A stretch of DNA of 32,563 bases from Sediminibacterium sp. (GTDB lineage Bacteria; Bacteroidota; Bacteroidia; Chitinophagales; Chitinophagaceae), in NCBI GenBank assembly GCA_028687975.1, contig JAQTZD010000025.1, positions 1 through 32,563 of the forward strand, given 5' to 3'. The position numbers and the translations under genes are program-made. Positions 25,989 through 32,563 of this stretch are shown here, piece by piece (position 1 is the stretch's first letter; each line of letters starts with the position of its first letter). The notes beneath the pieces are model-generated. The model was not told where the DNA came from, made no database searches, and saw nothing but the letters and a program-made list of their open reading frames with translations.

Positions 25989-28199
25989 ATGAAAAAGAGC
26001 CTTTTTTCGGGGGTTCTGCTGTTGGCATGCCTGAATCAGGCGCAAGCACAGAAGTCTCAGGATACCCTAATGGCTAAACCCGGCTCATTGAATGAGGTGG
26101 TGGTTTACGCCAATAAGTTTGCGGAGAAATTTAAAAGAGTGGCACAAACAGTGGATGTGCTCAAAAGCAGAGAACAGCTGAACTACCAGACCAATACAGC
26201 CGATGTGCTGATTAATTCTGGTAAATTGTTTGTGCAGAAAAGCCAGCAAGGTGGCGGAAGCCCCGTGATCAGAGGTTTTGAGGCCAGCCGGATTCTGATG
26301 ATGGTAGATGGCGTGAGAATGAACAATGCCATTTACCGGGCAGGGCATTTACAGAATATCATCTCCATAGACAATATGGTATTGGATCGGGTAGAAGTGT
26401 TGTATGGCCCTTCTTCCACGATCTATGGAAGTGATGCGTTGGGTGGGGTGGTGAATATGTTTACGAAGAATCCCGTGCTCTCCGACAACGGAAAAACGGT
26501 TTTGAGTGGCAGCAGTACACTTCGTTATTCCAGCGCCACCAGTGAAAACAGGGGCAACCTGCAATTGAATATCGGCGGAAAAAAATGGGCATCTTTTACT
26601 TCGATAACCTATGGTTCATTCGGCGATTTGAAACAGGGTAAAAACAGATCCGATGCCTATCCGTTGTTTGGCAAAAAGGATTTCATTGTACAGCGTTCAG
26701 GCAATACCGATGTGGTGGTACCCAATCCGGACCCGGACAATCAGATCCCTTCCGGCTACAAGCAGGTGGATGTTACACAAAAGTTCCTGTACAAGCCCAG
26801 CGCAAACGTAGAGCATCTCCTGAACCTGCAGTTTTCCAATACCAACGATATTCCGCGTTACGATCGTTTAACGGAAAAAACAGGCGCCAATGTGCCGGTG
26901 TATGCAGAATGGTATTATGGTCCGCAGTTGCGCAATATGGCGGCCTATCACTTCAAGGCTACCGGACAGGAAGGCTTTTTTCAGGCAGTGCAGTTAACTG
27001 CCAGCTACCAGGATCTGGAGGAAAGCCGTATGAGCAGAAGGTTTCAGAGCAACAATAAAGATTCCCGCTGGGAAAGGGTAAATGTGTTTGGCGTTAACTT
27101 CGATGCTAAGCACTACAGCGGGAAAAATGAATTCCATATTGGTTTGGAGAGTTATTCCAATTTTGTGCGGTCCACAGCAGAGCGGATGAATATCGTGAGT
27201 GGTGCAAGGTCTCGTATTACTACTCGCTATGCAGACGGGCCAACCACCCAGTCTTCACATGCTGTATATGCACAGCATACGTATAAGATCAACGAAAACT
27301 GGACACTGAACGACGGACTTCGCTTCAGCCTGATAAAAATGGATGCGCGTTTTATTGATACAGCGCTTACCCATTTTCCTTTTACAAGGGCTAAACAAAA
27401 CAACAAGGCAGTTACCGGCAACCTGGGCATTGTGTATGCAAGTCCGCAGGATCTGCGCGTGTCGTTCGTACTCAGCAGCGGCTTCCGGGCACCCAATGTG
27501 GATGATTTGTCGAAGGTATTCGATTCCCAAACTGGCATGGTAGTAGTGCCCAATACTTCACTGAAGCCCGAGTACACGTACAATGCCGAGTTAAGCCTTA
27601 GCAAGTATGGCCAGCCATTTGCCTATGGTGCATCTCTGTTCTATACCCGTTTTCAGAATGCACTGGTACTGGACAAAGCACAGTTCAACGGGCAGGACAG
27701 TATTTTCTATAGTGGTGTAAAAAGCCGGGTGTACTCCCTGCAGAATAAGGCAACTGCCAATCTCTTCGGATTCAGCGTAAATGCAGCCTACACTTTTGCC
27801 AAAGGAACTTCTCTGGATGGTGTGGTTACTTATACCAAGGGAACGTTCAACGACGACCTGAACGGAAAAGTGCCGCTGGACCATGTTCCGCCGGTATATG
27901 GACGTATTTCGCTGAAACATGTTGCTGCAAAATGGAATGCAGAATGTTATGCCCTGTTCAACAGCTGGAAAAGACTGTCTGCTTATAACCCCAACGGGGA
28001 AGACAACCTTCAGTATGCAACCCCCGATGGAATGCCCTCCTGGGTTACCCTGAATCTGCGGGCGGGAGCTACGCTGAATCAGCATCTTTCCCTGCAGGTA
28101 ATGCTGGAGAACCTGACCGACCGGAATTACCGCTATTTCGCCAGTGGTGTTTCCGCAGCAGGCAGAAACCTGTCTGTTTCCCTGCGGGCTTCCTTTTAA
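25989..28199 (+). CDS. TonB-dependent receptor, haem/haemoglobin-type
   Basis: A 736-residue outer-membrane receptor with a signal peptide (about 1-20, ending QAQA). The plug domain (about 35-160) has SPVIRGFEASRILMMVDGV, NAIYRAGHLQ with H120, and VEVLYGPSSTIYGSDALGG. The barrel carries FRAP at 499-502 followed by NTSLKPE at 522-528, the position and pattern of the FRAP/NPNL box seen in haem and haemoglobin receptors such as Porphyromonas HmuR. It ends LENLTDRNYRYF, then a final strand ending in Phe. There is no N-terminal carboxypeptidase-like extension, so it is not a SusC-type protein. Haem as ligand is inferred from the box and from the haem-binding-domain gene upstream; another siderophore or metal complex is possible. 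A strong terminator follows. Confidence 0.93.
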   Translation: MKKSLFSGVLLLACLNQAQAQKSQDTLMAKPGSLNEVVVYANKFAEKFKRVAQTVDVLKSREQLNYQTNTADVLINSGKLFVQKSQQGGGSPVIRGFEASRILMMVDGVRMNNAIYRAGHLQNIISIDNMVLDRVEVLYGPSSTIYGSDALGGVVNMFTKNPVLSDNGKTVLSGSSTLRYSSATSENRGNLQLNIGGKKWASFTSITYGSFGDLKQGKNRSDAYPLFGKKDFIVQRSGNTDVVVPNPDPDNQIPSGYKQVDVTQKFLYKPSANVEHLLNLQFSNTNDIPRYDRLTEKTGANVPVYAEWYYGPQLRNMAAYHFKATGQEGFFQAVQLTASYQDLEESRMSRRFQSNNKDSRWERVNVFGVNFDAKHYSGKNEFHIGLESYSNFVRSTAERMNIVSGARSRITTRYADGPTTQSSHAVYAQHTYKINENWTLNDGLRFSLIKMDARFIDTALTHFPFTRAKQNNKAVTGNLGIVYASPQDLRVSFVLSSGFRAPNVDDLSKVFDSQTGMVVVPNTSLKPEYTYNAELSLSKYGQPFAYGASLFYTRFQNALVLDKAQFNGQDSIFYSGVKSRVYSLQNKATANLFGFSVNAAYTFAKGTSLDGVVTYTKGTFNDDLNGKVPLDHVPPVYGRISLKHVAAKWNAECYALFNSWKRLSAYNPNGEDNLQYATPDGMPSWVTLNLRAGATLNQHLSLQVMLENLTDRNYRYFASGVSAAGRNLSVSLRASF

Positions 28200-28228
28200 A
28201 AGATTAACAGATTGAAATAATCAGAACG

Positions 28229-28260
28229 AGCGCCCCGGAATTGTTTCCTGGGGCGCTTTT
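28229..28260 (+). terminator. Rho-independent terminator after the TonB receptor gene
   Basis: AGCGCCCC (28229-28236) pairs with GGGGCGCT (28250-28257), extended by GGAA with TTCC across a bulged T, and followed by TTTT. It ends only 14 bases before the engB start. Confidence 0.85.
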
Positions 28261-28262
28261 GT

Positions 28263-28270
28263 TTACTTTG
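28263..28270 (+). promoter_or_regulatory. Possible -7 element of engB (TTACTTTG)
   Basis: TTACTTTG lies between the receptor terminator and the engB ATG at 28275, only 4 bases from it. The gene needs its own promoter after such a terminator. The spacing would imply an almost leaderless mRNA. Confidence 0.3.
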
Positions 28271-28274
28271 CAGG

Positions 28275-28901
28275 ATGGAAATCAAAAAAGCAGATTACCT
28301 GATTTCGAATGCAGATTACCGGCAGTGTCCCAAACCCGATCAGCCGGAGTATGCATTTATAGGCAGGAGTAATGTAGGCAAGTCTTCCCTGATCAATATG
28401 CTTTGTCAGAACAATAAGCTGGCCAAAACATCTTCGGCTCCAGGGAAAACCCAGCTGATCAACCATTTTGAAATTCAGAGTACGGTGCGGAACGGAAAGG
28501 GTTTTGGAAAATGGTACCTCGTAGACTTACCGGGCTACGGCTTTGCCAAAGTATCCCAATCGGACAGGCGAAGATGGGAGCAGATGATCGAGAATTATCT
28601 GCGCAAGCGCGAAAACCTGGTGAATGTATTTGTATTGATCGACAGCCGGCATAAACCGCAGAAAATCGACCTGGAATTCATCAGCCAGCTCGATGGATGG
28701 GAAATACCCTTTACCCTGGTTTTTACGAAAACGGACAAGGAAAAACCAGCCGTGGTTGCAGCCAATATCAAAGCTTTCTTCGATACTATGCGCGAAACCT
28801 GGCAGTTCCTGCCACAGCATTTTGTTACCAGCGCCGAAAAGAAGCAGGGCCGGGAGGAAATACTTTCCTTTATCGAAATGAAAAATGAATCACTGGCCTA
28901 G
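28275..28901 (+). CDS. engB: Ribosome biogenesis GTP-binding protein EngB/YsxC
   Basis: A 208-residue GTPase needed for 50S ribosomal subunit assembly in many bacteria. The G motifs are in order: G1 GRSNVGKSSLI at about 31-41, G2 in SSAPGKTQ, G3 DLPGYGFAKV, G4 TKTDK, and a G5-type TSAEKKQGRE. The YKLSK-free N-terminus and length fit the family. It is cytoplasmic. The start ATG is 14 bases after the upstream terminator. The 3' end overlaps the convergent pabB gene by 12 bases (28890-28901). Confidence 0.97.
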   Translation: MEIKKADYLISNADYRQCPKPDQPEYAFIGRSNVGKSSLINMLCQNNKLAKTSSAPGKTQLINHFEIQSTVRNGKGFGKWYLVDLPGYGFAKVSQSDRRRWEQMIENYLRKRENLVNVFVLIDSRHKPQKIDLEFISQLDGWEIPFTLVFTKTDKEKPAVVAANIKAFFDTMRETWQFLPQHFVTSAEKKQGREEILSFIEMKNESLA

Positions 28902-30170
28902 GATGGCGTTGATGGCTGCTGCTTTCAGCAGGCACTCTTCGTATTCTGCTTCGGGGTTGCAATAAAAAGTAATACCGCCGCCTACCAGGTAGCTCAGGTG
29001 CCCGGTAGCTGCATTGTACAGAATGCTCCTGATCACTACATTGAAATCAAAATCCTGTTCAGGGCTGATATAACCCACCGCCCCGGAGTAAATACCTCTT
29101 GGAACCGATTCGTATTGCCGGATTAGTTCAAGTACTTTTTTCTTAGGAGCTCCGGTCATGCTGCCCATTGGAAACGTTGCCCGGATGATTTCGCTGAAGG
29201 AGGTTTCATTTTTAACTGCTCCACTGATGGTGGAAATCATTTGATGCACCTGCGGAAAACTGTAAATGCCAAACAGTTCCTCTACAGTTACACTACCATT
29301 TTCGCAAACCTTGCTGAGGTCGTTTCTGACCAGGTCCACCACCATTACATTTTCTGACTGCTCCTTGTGGCTTTGTTTCAGGTCTTCTTTCAGCTGATTG
29401 TCTTTTACTGCATCCCGGGTGTTTCTGCGAATAGTTCCCTTGATGGGCTGGGAAATCAGGCGATTCGATTTGCGTTGCAGAAATCTTTCCGGACTGGCGC
29501 AAAGCAGGTAAGCATCCTTTTCTTTGTAGAAGCAGGAAAAAGGATTGGGTGATAAGGCGGTGAGATCAGCGTACAATTTCAATGGATCAATGGCAGCCTG
29601 TTCAGCAAAGAATTGCTGGCAGAAATTGATCTCATAACAATCTCCTCGCTGAATATGCCTGAGCAATTGCTGAATGGTAGCGATATAGGTTTCTTTACTG
29701 ATGGCAGCCTGCATCTTTACAGGGCTGCCTTGATTTACCTGTAAATGACTTAGTGCTGAAAACGGCTCAGTAGAACAGATGTCTTCAAATACACTTGCTG
29801 CTGAGGGTAAAAATGTTTCAATGCAAAGTTGATCGCCGCATAACTGCAAAACGGTTTGCGGTTGAAAAAAAGCAGCAGGGCTAAATCCGGTGAGGTCCCG
29901 TTCCTCTGTTTCCGCAAATTCAAAACCAATATGACCAAAAAGCCAGTCGGCATCTTCCTGATAAAACTGATCAATTTCGTTGAGTACCTGAGGTCCTGTG
30001 AAGTTCCGGACAGATCCGGCTGCAGCCAGCCATTCTACAGAATTGTGTGCGGAATGGTATTGGTGGTTATCAAGAAAAGAACAGATGCTGAACCCGTTTA
30101 ACCAGGTGAGCATCTGTTCTTTTATTTGTGGGTTACCTGTAATATTGAAACAGGCTTTGTTTCTTTTCAA
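28890..30170 (-). CDS. pabB: Aminodeoxychorismate synthase component I (PabB)
   Basis: A 426-residue chorismate-utilising enzyme that makes 4-amino-4-deoxychorismate for folate synthesis. PIKGT at about 242-246, with K244, distinguishes PabB from anthranilate synthase TrpE, which has PIAGT; this Lys forms a covalent intermediate in PabB. Other core motifs are GDCYEINFCQQF, CASPERFL, VMVVDLVRNDL, FPMGSMTGAPKKKVLELI and YLVGGGITFYCNPEAEY. The TTG at 30170 is the likely start: the in-frame TAA of the upstream gene is six codons before it, and the next Met (codon 20) falls inside the conserved N-terminal region. No pabA is adjacent. The stop overlaps engB. Confidence 0.94.
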   Translation of the reverse strand: MKRNKACFNITGNPQIKEQMLTWLNGFSICSFLDNHQYHSAHNSVEWLAAAGSVRNFTGPQVLNEIDQFYQEDADWLFGHIGFEFAETEERDLTGFSPAAFFQPQTVLQLCGDQLCIETFLPSAASVFEDICSTEPFSALSHLQVNQGSPVKMQAAISKETYIATIQQLLRHIQRGDCYEINFCQQFFAEQAAIDPLKLYADLTALSPNPFSCFYKEKDAYLLCASPERFLQRKSNRLISQPIKGTIRRNTRDAVKDNQLKEDLKQSHKEQSENVMVVDLVRNDLSKVCENGSVTVEELFGIYSFPQVHQMISTISGAVKNETSFSEIIRATFPMGSMTGAPKKKVLELIRQYESVPRGIYSGAVGYISPEQDFDFNVVIRSILYNAATGHLSYLVGGGITFYCNPEAEYEECLLKAAAINAILGQ

Positions 30171-30185
30171 ATGGAGGAGCTGAAT

Positions 30186-30626
30186 TTAGAAATCGTCGTC
30201 TTCATCATCGTCGAATCCGCCGCTCTTATCGTTAAACAGGTCAAATTCCTTGAAATCGTCATCCAGTTTAAAGTCGTCATCCTCGTCGGCTTTTTTCTTT
30301 CCGCCGACTGCTTTTTTGCCTTTGCTTTTCGGAATATCAAATTCGTCGAAGTCGGGGTCCCAACTGTCTTCCTCATCTTCGGCCTTATCCCAATCATCGT
30401 CTACATCTACGTCGTCCAGATCATCGTCTTCGTCATCATCAACGGACTTCTTCTTGGAAACGGACTTGCTGCTTCCTTTCTTGGAAGGAGTTTCCATCTC
30501 ATCATCTTCTAAATCGTCTTCTTCGTCATCCAGCGGTTTTTTGCTTTTAGGAGACGACTTAGCTGCGGCAGATTTTGCCGGCACTTTCGGGGAGGTTTTT
30601 TTCTCCTTATCAGACTTCGCTGCCAT
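30186..30626 (-). CDS. Highly acidic low-complexity protein of unknown function
   Basis: A 146-residue protein I do not recognise. Residues 1-31 are Lys/Ser/Pro/Ala-rich and basic. The rest alternates runs of Asp/Glu (DDEEDDLEDDE, DDDEDDDLDDVDVDDD) with short basic stretches (SKKGSSKSVSKKKS, PKSKGKKAVGGKKK), and ends GGFDDDEDDDF. Aromatic residues are spaced through the acidic parts (DDDWDK, DSWDPDFDEFDIP, DDFKEFDLF). It is probably disordered and cytoplasmic; it has no signal peptide or membrane helix. It follows purA by 93 bases and precedes pabB by 15 bases, all on one strand. The opposite-strand frame of similar length is a shadow with no better coding quality. A protein- or nucleic-acid-chaperone role is only a guess from composition. 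Confidence 0.75.
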   Translation of the reverse strand: MAAKSDKEKKTSPKVPAKSAAAKSSPKSKKPLDDEEDDLEDDEMETPSKKGSSKSVSKKKSVDDDEDDDLDDVDVDDDWDKAEDEEDSWDPDFDEFDIPKSKGKKAVGGKKKADEDDDFKLDDDFKEFDLFNDKSGGFDDDEDDDF

Positions 30627-30719
30627 ATTTCTAATAAGATTAACTGCGTAAAATTTGCACGCAAAAAATTATTAACCAAATAAATTTTTCAATCACAAAA
30701 TAAATGCCAACAATCCAAA

Positions 30720-31982
30720 TTACAATGGAACGATCTGATCCCTGCCAGGGCCGTTGGAAACGAACTTCACAGGAGCGCCTACGTACTCATTAATGAACCT
30801 GATATAGCTATTCATGTCTTCCGGTAATTCAGCAGCTTTTTTCAGTTGGGTGGTATCGATATTCCACCCTTTAAATGATTCCAGCACCGGATTGATCTGT
30901 ACACCAGACATCTGGAAAGGAACTTCACGGGTTTCTTTCCCGTTGATATTGTATGCAGTACAAACTTTCAGGTCTTTAAAGGCATCCAGTACATCTGCCT
31001 TGGTCATCACAATCTGGGTTACACCATTGATCATGCAGGTATATTTCAGCGCTACCAGGTCGATCCATCCGCAACGTCTTGGCCTTCCGGTAGTTGCGCC
31101 AAATTCATTTCCGATTTTTCTGAGTTCTTCTCCTGTTTCGTCTTCCAGTTCGGTAGGGAAAGGACCACTGCCCACGCGGGTACAGTATGCTTTGGTAACA
31201 CCCATCACTTCATTGATCTGCTTGGGTGATACACCTAAACCGGTACAAACACCTGCAGAAATGGTGCTGGAAGAGGTAACAAACGGGAACGTACCGAAAT
31301 CAATATCCAGCATGCTGCCCTGCGCACCTTCTGCCAAAACTTTTTTCCCCTGGCTGATGGCGTTGTTTACGAAATATTCGCCATTTACCACATTCAGGGT
31401 TTTCAGGAATTCCAACGCTTCGAAGAATTCTTCTTCCCACGCGCTGATGTCTTCTATAAAATGGAAATTATCCAGCAGTTTCTGGTGCTTTAAACGCAGT
31501 TTGATATACTGACTGGTGAAATTTCTGTTGAGCATGTCGCCTACACGCAGTGCGTTCCTGCCGGTTTTATCCATATAGGCAGGTCCGATGCCTTTTAAGG
31601 TAGAACCGATCTTGGATTCTCCTTTAGACAGTTCGGAAGCCTTGTCCAGCGCGCGGTGTGTTGGAACAATGATATTGGTTCGCTCGGAAATGAAGAGGTT
31701 TTTACGAACGTCGATTCCATGTGCTGCTACTGCATCGCATTCTCTTTTAAGGGTTACGGGGTCCAGTACCACACCACCGCCGATGATATTTACTTTGTCC
31801 TGATGAAAAATGCCGGAAGGAATCTGGTGCAGGACCATTTTCTTTCCATCCACATAGAGCGTGTGACCAGCATTTGGTCCGCCCTGAAAACGGGCAACTA
31901 CATCGTAGTTGGGTGCAAAATAGTCTACTATTTTACCCTTTCCTTCATCACCCCATTGTAAACCTAAAATTACGTCCACCAT
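30720..31982 (-). CDS. purA: Adenylosuccinate synthetase
   Basis: A 420-residue enzyme that joins IMP and aspartate, using GTP, in the first committed step to AMP. The N-terminal P-loop LGLQWGDEGKGK is at 6-17, with the catalytic Asp, and GPNAGHTL carries the catalytic His at about 41. Further motifs are IGSTLKGIGPAYMDKTGR (IMP site), EGAQGSMLDIDFGTFPFVTSS, TTGRPRRCGWIDLVAL and KADVLD (guanine recognition), and VSNGPGRDQIV at the end. The start is the ATG at 31982. The frame extends to a TTG at 32003, but that codon lies in the -7 element. The RSH gene lies just upstream. PurA is a known direct target of (p)ppGpp inhibition in E. coli. Confidence 0.97.
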   Translation of the reverse strand: MVDVILGLQWGDEGKGKIVDYFAPNYDVVARFQGGPNAGHTLYVDGKKMVLHQIPSGIFHQDKVNIIGGGVVLDPVTLKRECDAVAAHGIDVRKNLFISERTNIIVPTHRALDKASELSKGESKIGSTLKGIGPAYMDKTGRNALRVGDMLNRNFTSQYIKLRLKHQKLLDNFHFIEDISAWEEEFFEALEFLKTLNVVNGEYFVNNAISQGKKVLAEGAQGSMLDIDFGTFPFVTSSSTISAGVCTGLGVSPKQINEVMGVTKAYCTRVGSGPFPTELEDETGEELRKIGNEFGATTGRPRRCGWIDLVALKYTCMINGVTQIVMTKADVLDAFKDLKVCTAYNINGKETREVPFQMSGVQINPVLESFKGWNIDTTQLKKAAELPEDMNSYIRFINEYVGAPVKFVSNGPGRDQIVPL

Positions 31983-32000
31983 ATCATTAGTTCTAAGGAG

Positions 32001-32008
32001 CAAAAATA
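32001..32008 (-). promoter_or_regulatory. -7 element of the purA promoter (TATTTTTG)
   Basis: The minus strand reads TATTTTTG, a perfect TAnnTTTG match, ending 18 bases before the purA ATG. It shows purA can be transcribed separately from the RSH gene, whose stop is 42 bases upstream of this site. Confidence 0.6.
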
Positions 32009-32050
32009 GTACAAGGGATTGCTAACGCCTAATTATTTTCGGTGTAAATA

Positions 32051-32563
32051 TCAGCTTTCGGTTTCAAAACGGTCTACGGTCTGGATGCCGTTCAGCGATT
32101 TCAGCCGGCTCACCAGTTCTTCCAGTTCTTCCTTGTCGTGAACAAACACTTTAATGGTTCCCTGGAACAAGCCTTCTTTGGAGTCGATGCTCAGTCCGGC
32201 GATGTTGATGCGCAGGTCTCCGCTGATCACATTCGTAATTTTGTTGATAACACCCACGTCGTCCAGTCCCACAATTTTGAGGCCGGTAAGGAAGGAAATC
32301 TCCTTGTTCTTGGCCCATTTGGTTTTAACAACGCGGTGTCCGTAGTTGGCCAGCAACTGTGTGGCGTTCGGGCAGTTGGTCCGATGAATGATCAGTCCCT
32401 TACCGGTACTTACGAAACCAAATACATCGTCTCCCGGAATCGGGTGGCAACATTTGGCCAGGGTGTACATGATTTTATCGCTGCTTTCACCAAAAATGAT
32501 CAGCTCCGAATCTTTCTTGTCAAAATGTTTGGGCGCTGCTTCTGTTGGGGCTTCAACCGGAAC
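32051..32563 (-). CDS. RelA/SpoT-family (p)ppGpp synthetase/hydrolase, C-terminal part (5' truncated by window)
   Basis: The last 170 residues of a long RSH protein; the frame is open to the right edge. The visible part begins just before the zinc-finger/RIS region, with YTLAKCCHPIPGDDVFGFVS, STGKGLIIHRTNCPNA, and then a C-terminal ACT domain over about the last 75 residues (GLKIVGLDDVGVINKITNVI, INIAGLSIDS, FQGTIKVFVHD, LEELVSRLKSLNGIQTVDR). These are regulatory domains of long RSH enzymes, which control (p)ppGpp levels and, in other bacteria, bind the ribosome and uncharged tRNA. The hydrolase and synthetase domains are outside the window, so it cannot be said here whether both are active. 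Confidence 0.95.
   Translation of the reverse strand, partial: VPVEAPTEAAPKHFDKKDSELIIFGESSDKIMYTLAKCCHPIPGDDVFGFVSTGKGLIIHRTNCPNATQLLANYGHRVVKTKWAKNKEISFLTGLKIVGLDDVGVINKITNVISGDLRINIAGLSIDSKEGLFQGTIKVFVHDKEELEELVSRLKSLNGIQTVDRFETES

Noticed and set aside
30250..30651. Plus-strand Ser-rich frame opposite the acidic protein
   Set aside because: Poly-Ser is what antisense Asp/Glu codons give. The minus-strand frame lies in line with purA and pabB and has normal spacing.

Overview
The window is an ordinary, gene-dense stretch of a Bacteroidota chromosome, most likely Chitinophagaceae or a close relative. The evidence is a secreted protein with a type IX secretion (T9SS) type-B C-terminal domain and a PKD domain, a GldB lipoprotein, a SusC-era style TonB-dependent receptor, a SUI1/YciH factor, a DUF4783-nadC pair, no clear Shine-Dalgarno sequences, and several perfect TAnnTTTG (-7) promoter elements. 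I saw no phage, insertion sequence, CRISPR array, rRNA or tRNA. No gene-free gap exceeds about 150 bases.

Layout. 1-5651: the 3' part of a large protein with a caspase-like His/Cys pair, an MBL-fold hydrolase (minus), and a large TolB-propeller/Omp85 outer-membrane protein. 5658-8829: terC and pyrD (minus) and a divergent thiolase closed by a terminator. 8975-11854: a tandem universal stress protein and a T9SS cargo protein. 11857-14995: nadE (minus), divergent gldB, convergent apaG. 15131-18364: icd and the pyruvate dehydrogenase E2 gene, each followed by a clear terminator. 18470-23233, all minus: a secreted met-zincin protease, a histone-H1-like basic protein, a SUI1-like factor, nadC and a DUF4783 protein. 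23344-28199, all plus: gpmI, a haem-binding-domain protein, a small membrane-anchored protein, and a haem-type TonB receptor. 28275-32563: engB (plus), then minus-strand pabB, an extremely acidic low-complexity protein, purA and the 3' end of a RelA/SpoT (RSH) gene running off the right edge.

How the genes fit together. Most are housekeeping: NAD synthesis (nadC, nadE), pyrimidine and purine synthesis (pyrD, purA), central carbon flux (gpmI, pdhC, icd), folate (pabB), ribosome assembly (engB) and stringent response (RSH). The accessory content is at the cell surface: the Omp85-like protein, the T9SS cargo, the met-zincin protease, GldB, and a probable haem/iron module (haem-binding protein, small anchored protein, TonB receptor).

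No clearly new multi-gene system stands out. The items most worth a second look are the caspase-fold candidate at the left edge, the Omp85 protein with a degenerate peptidase-MA domain, the haem module with its hairpin leader, and two oppositely charged low-complexity proteins.
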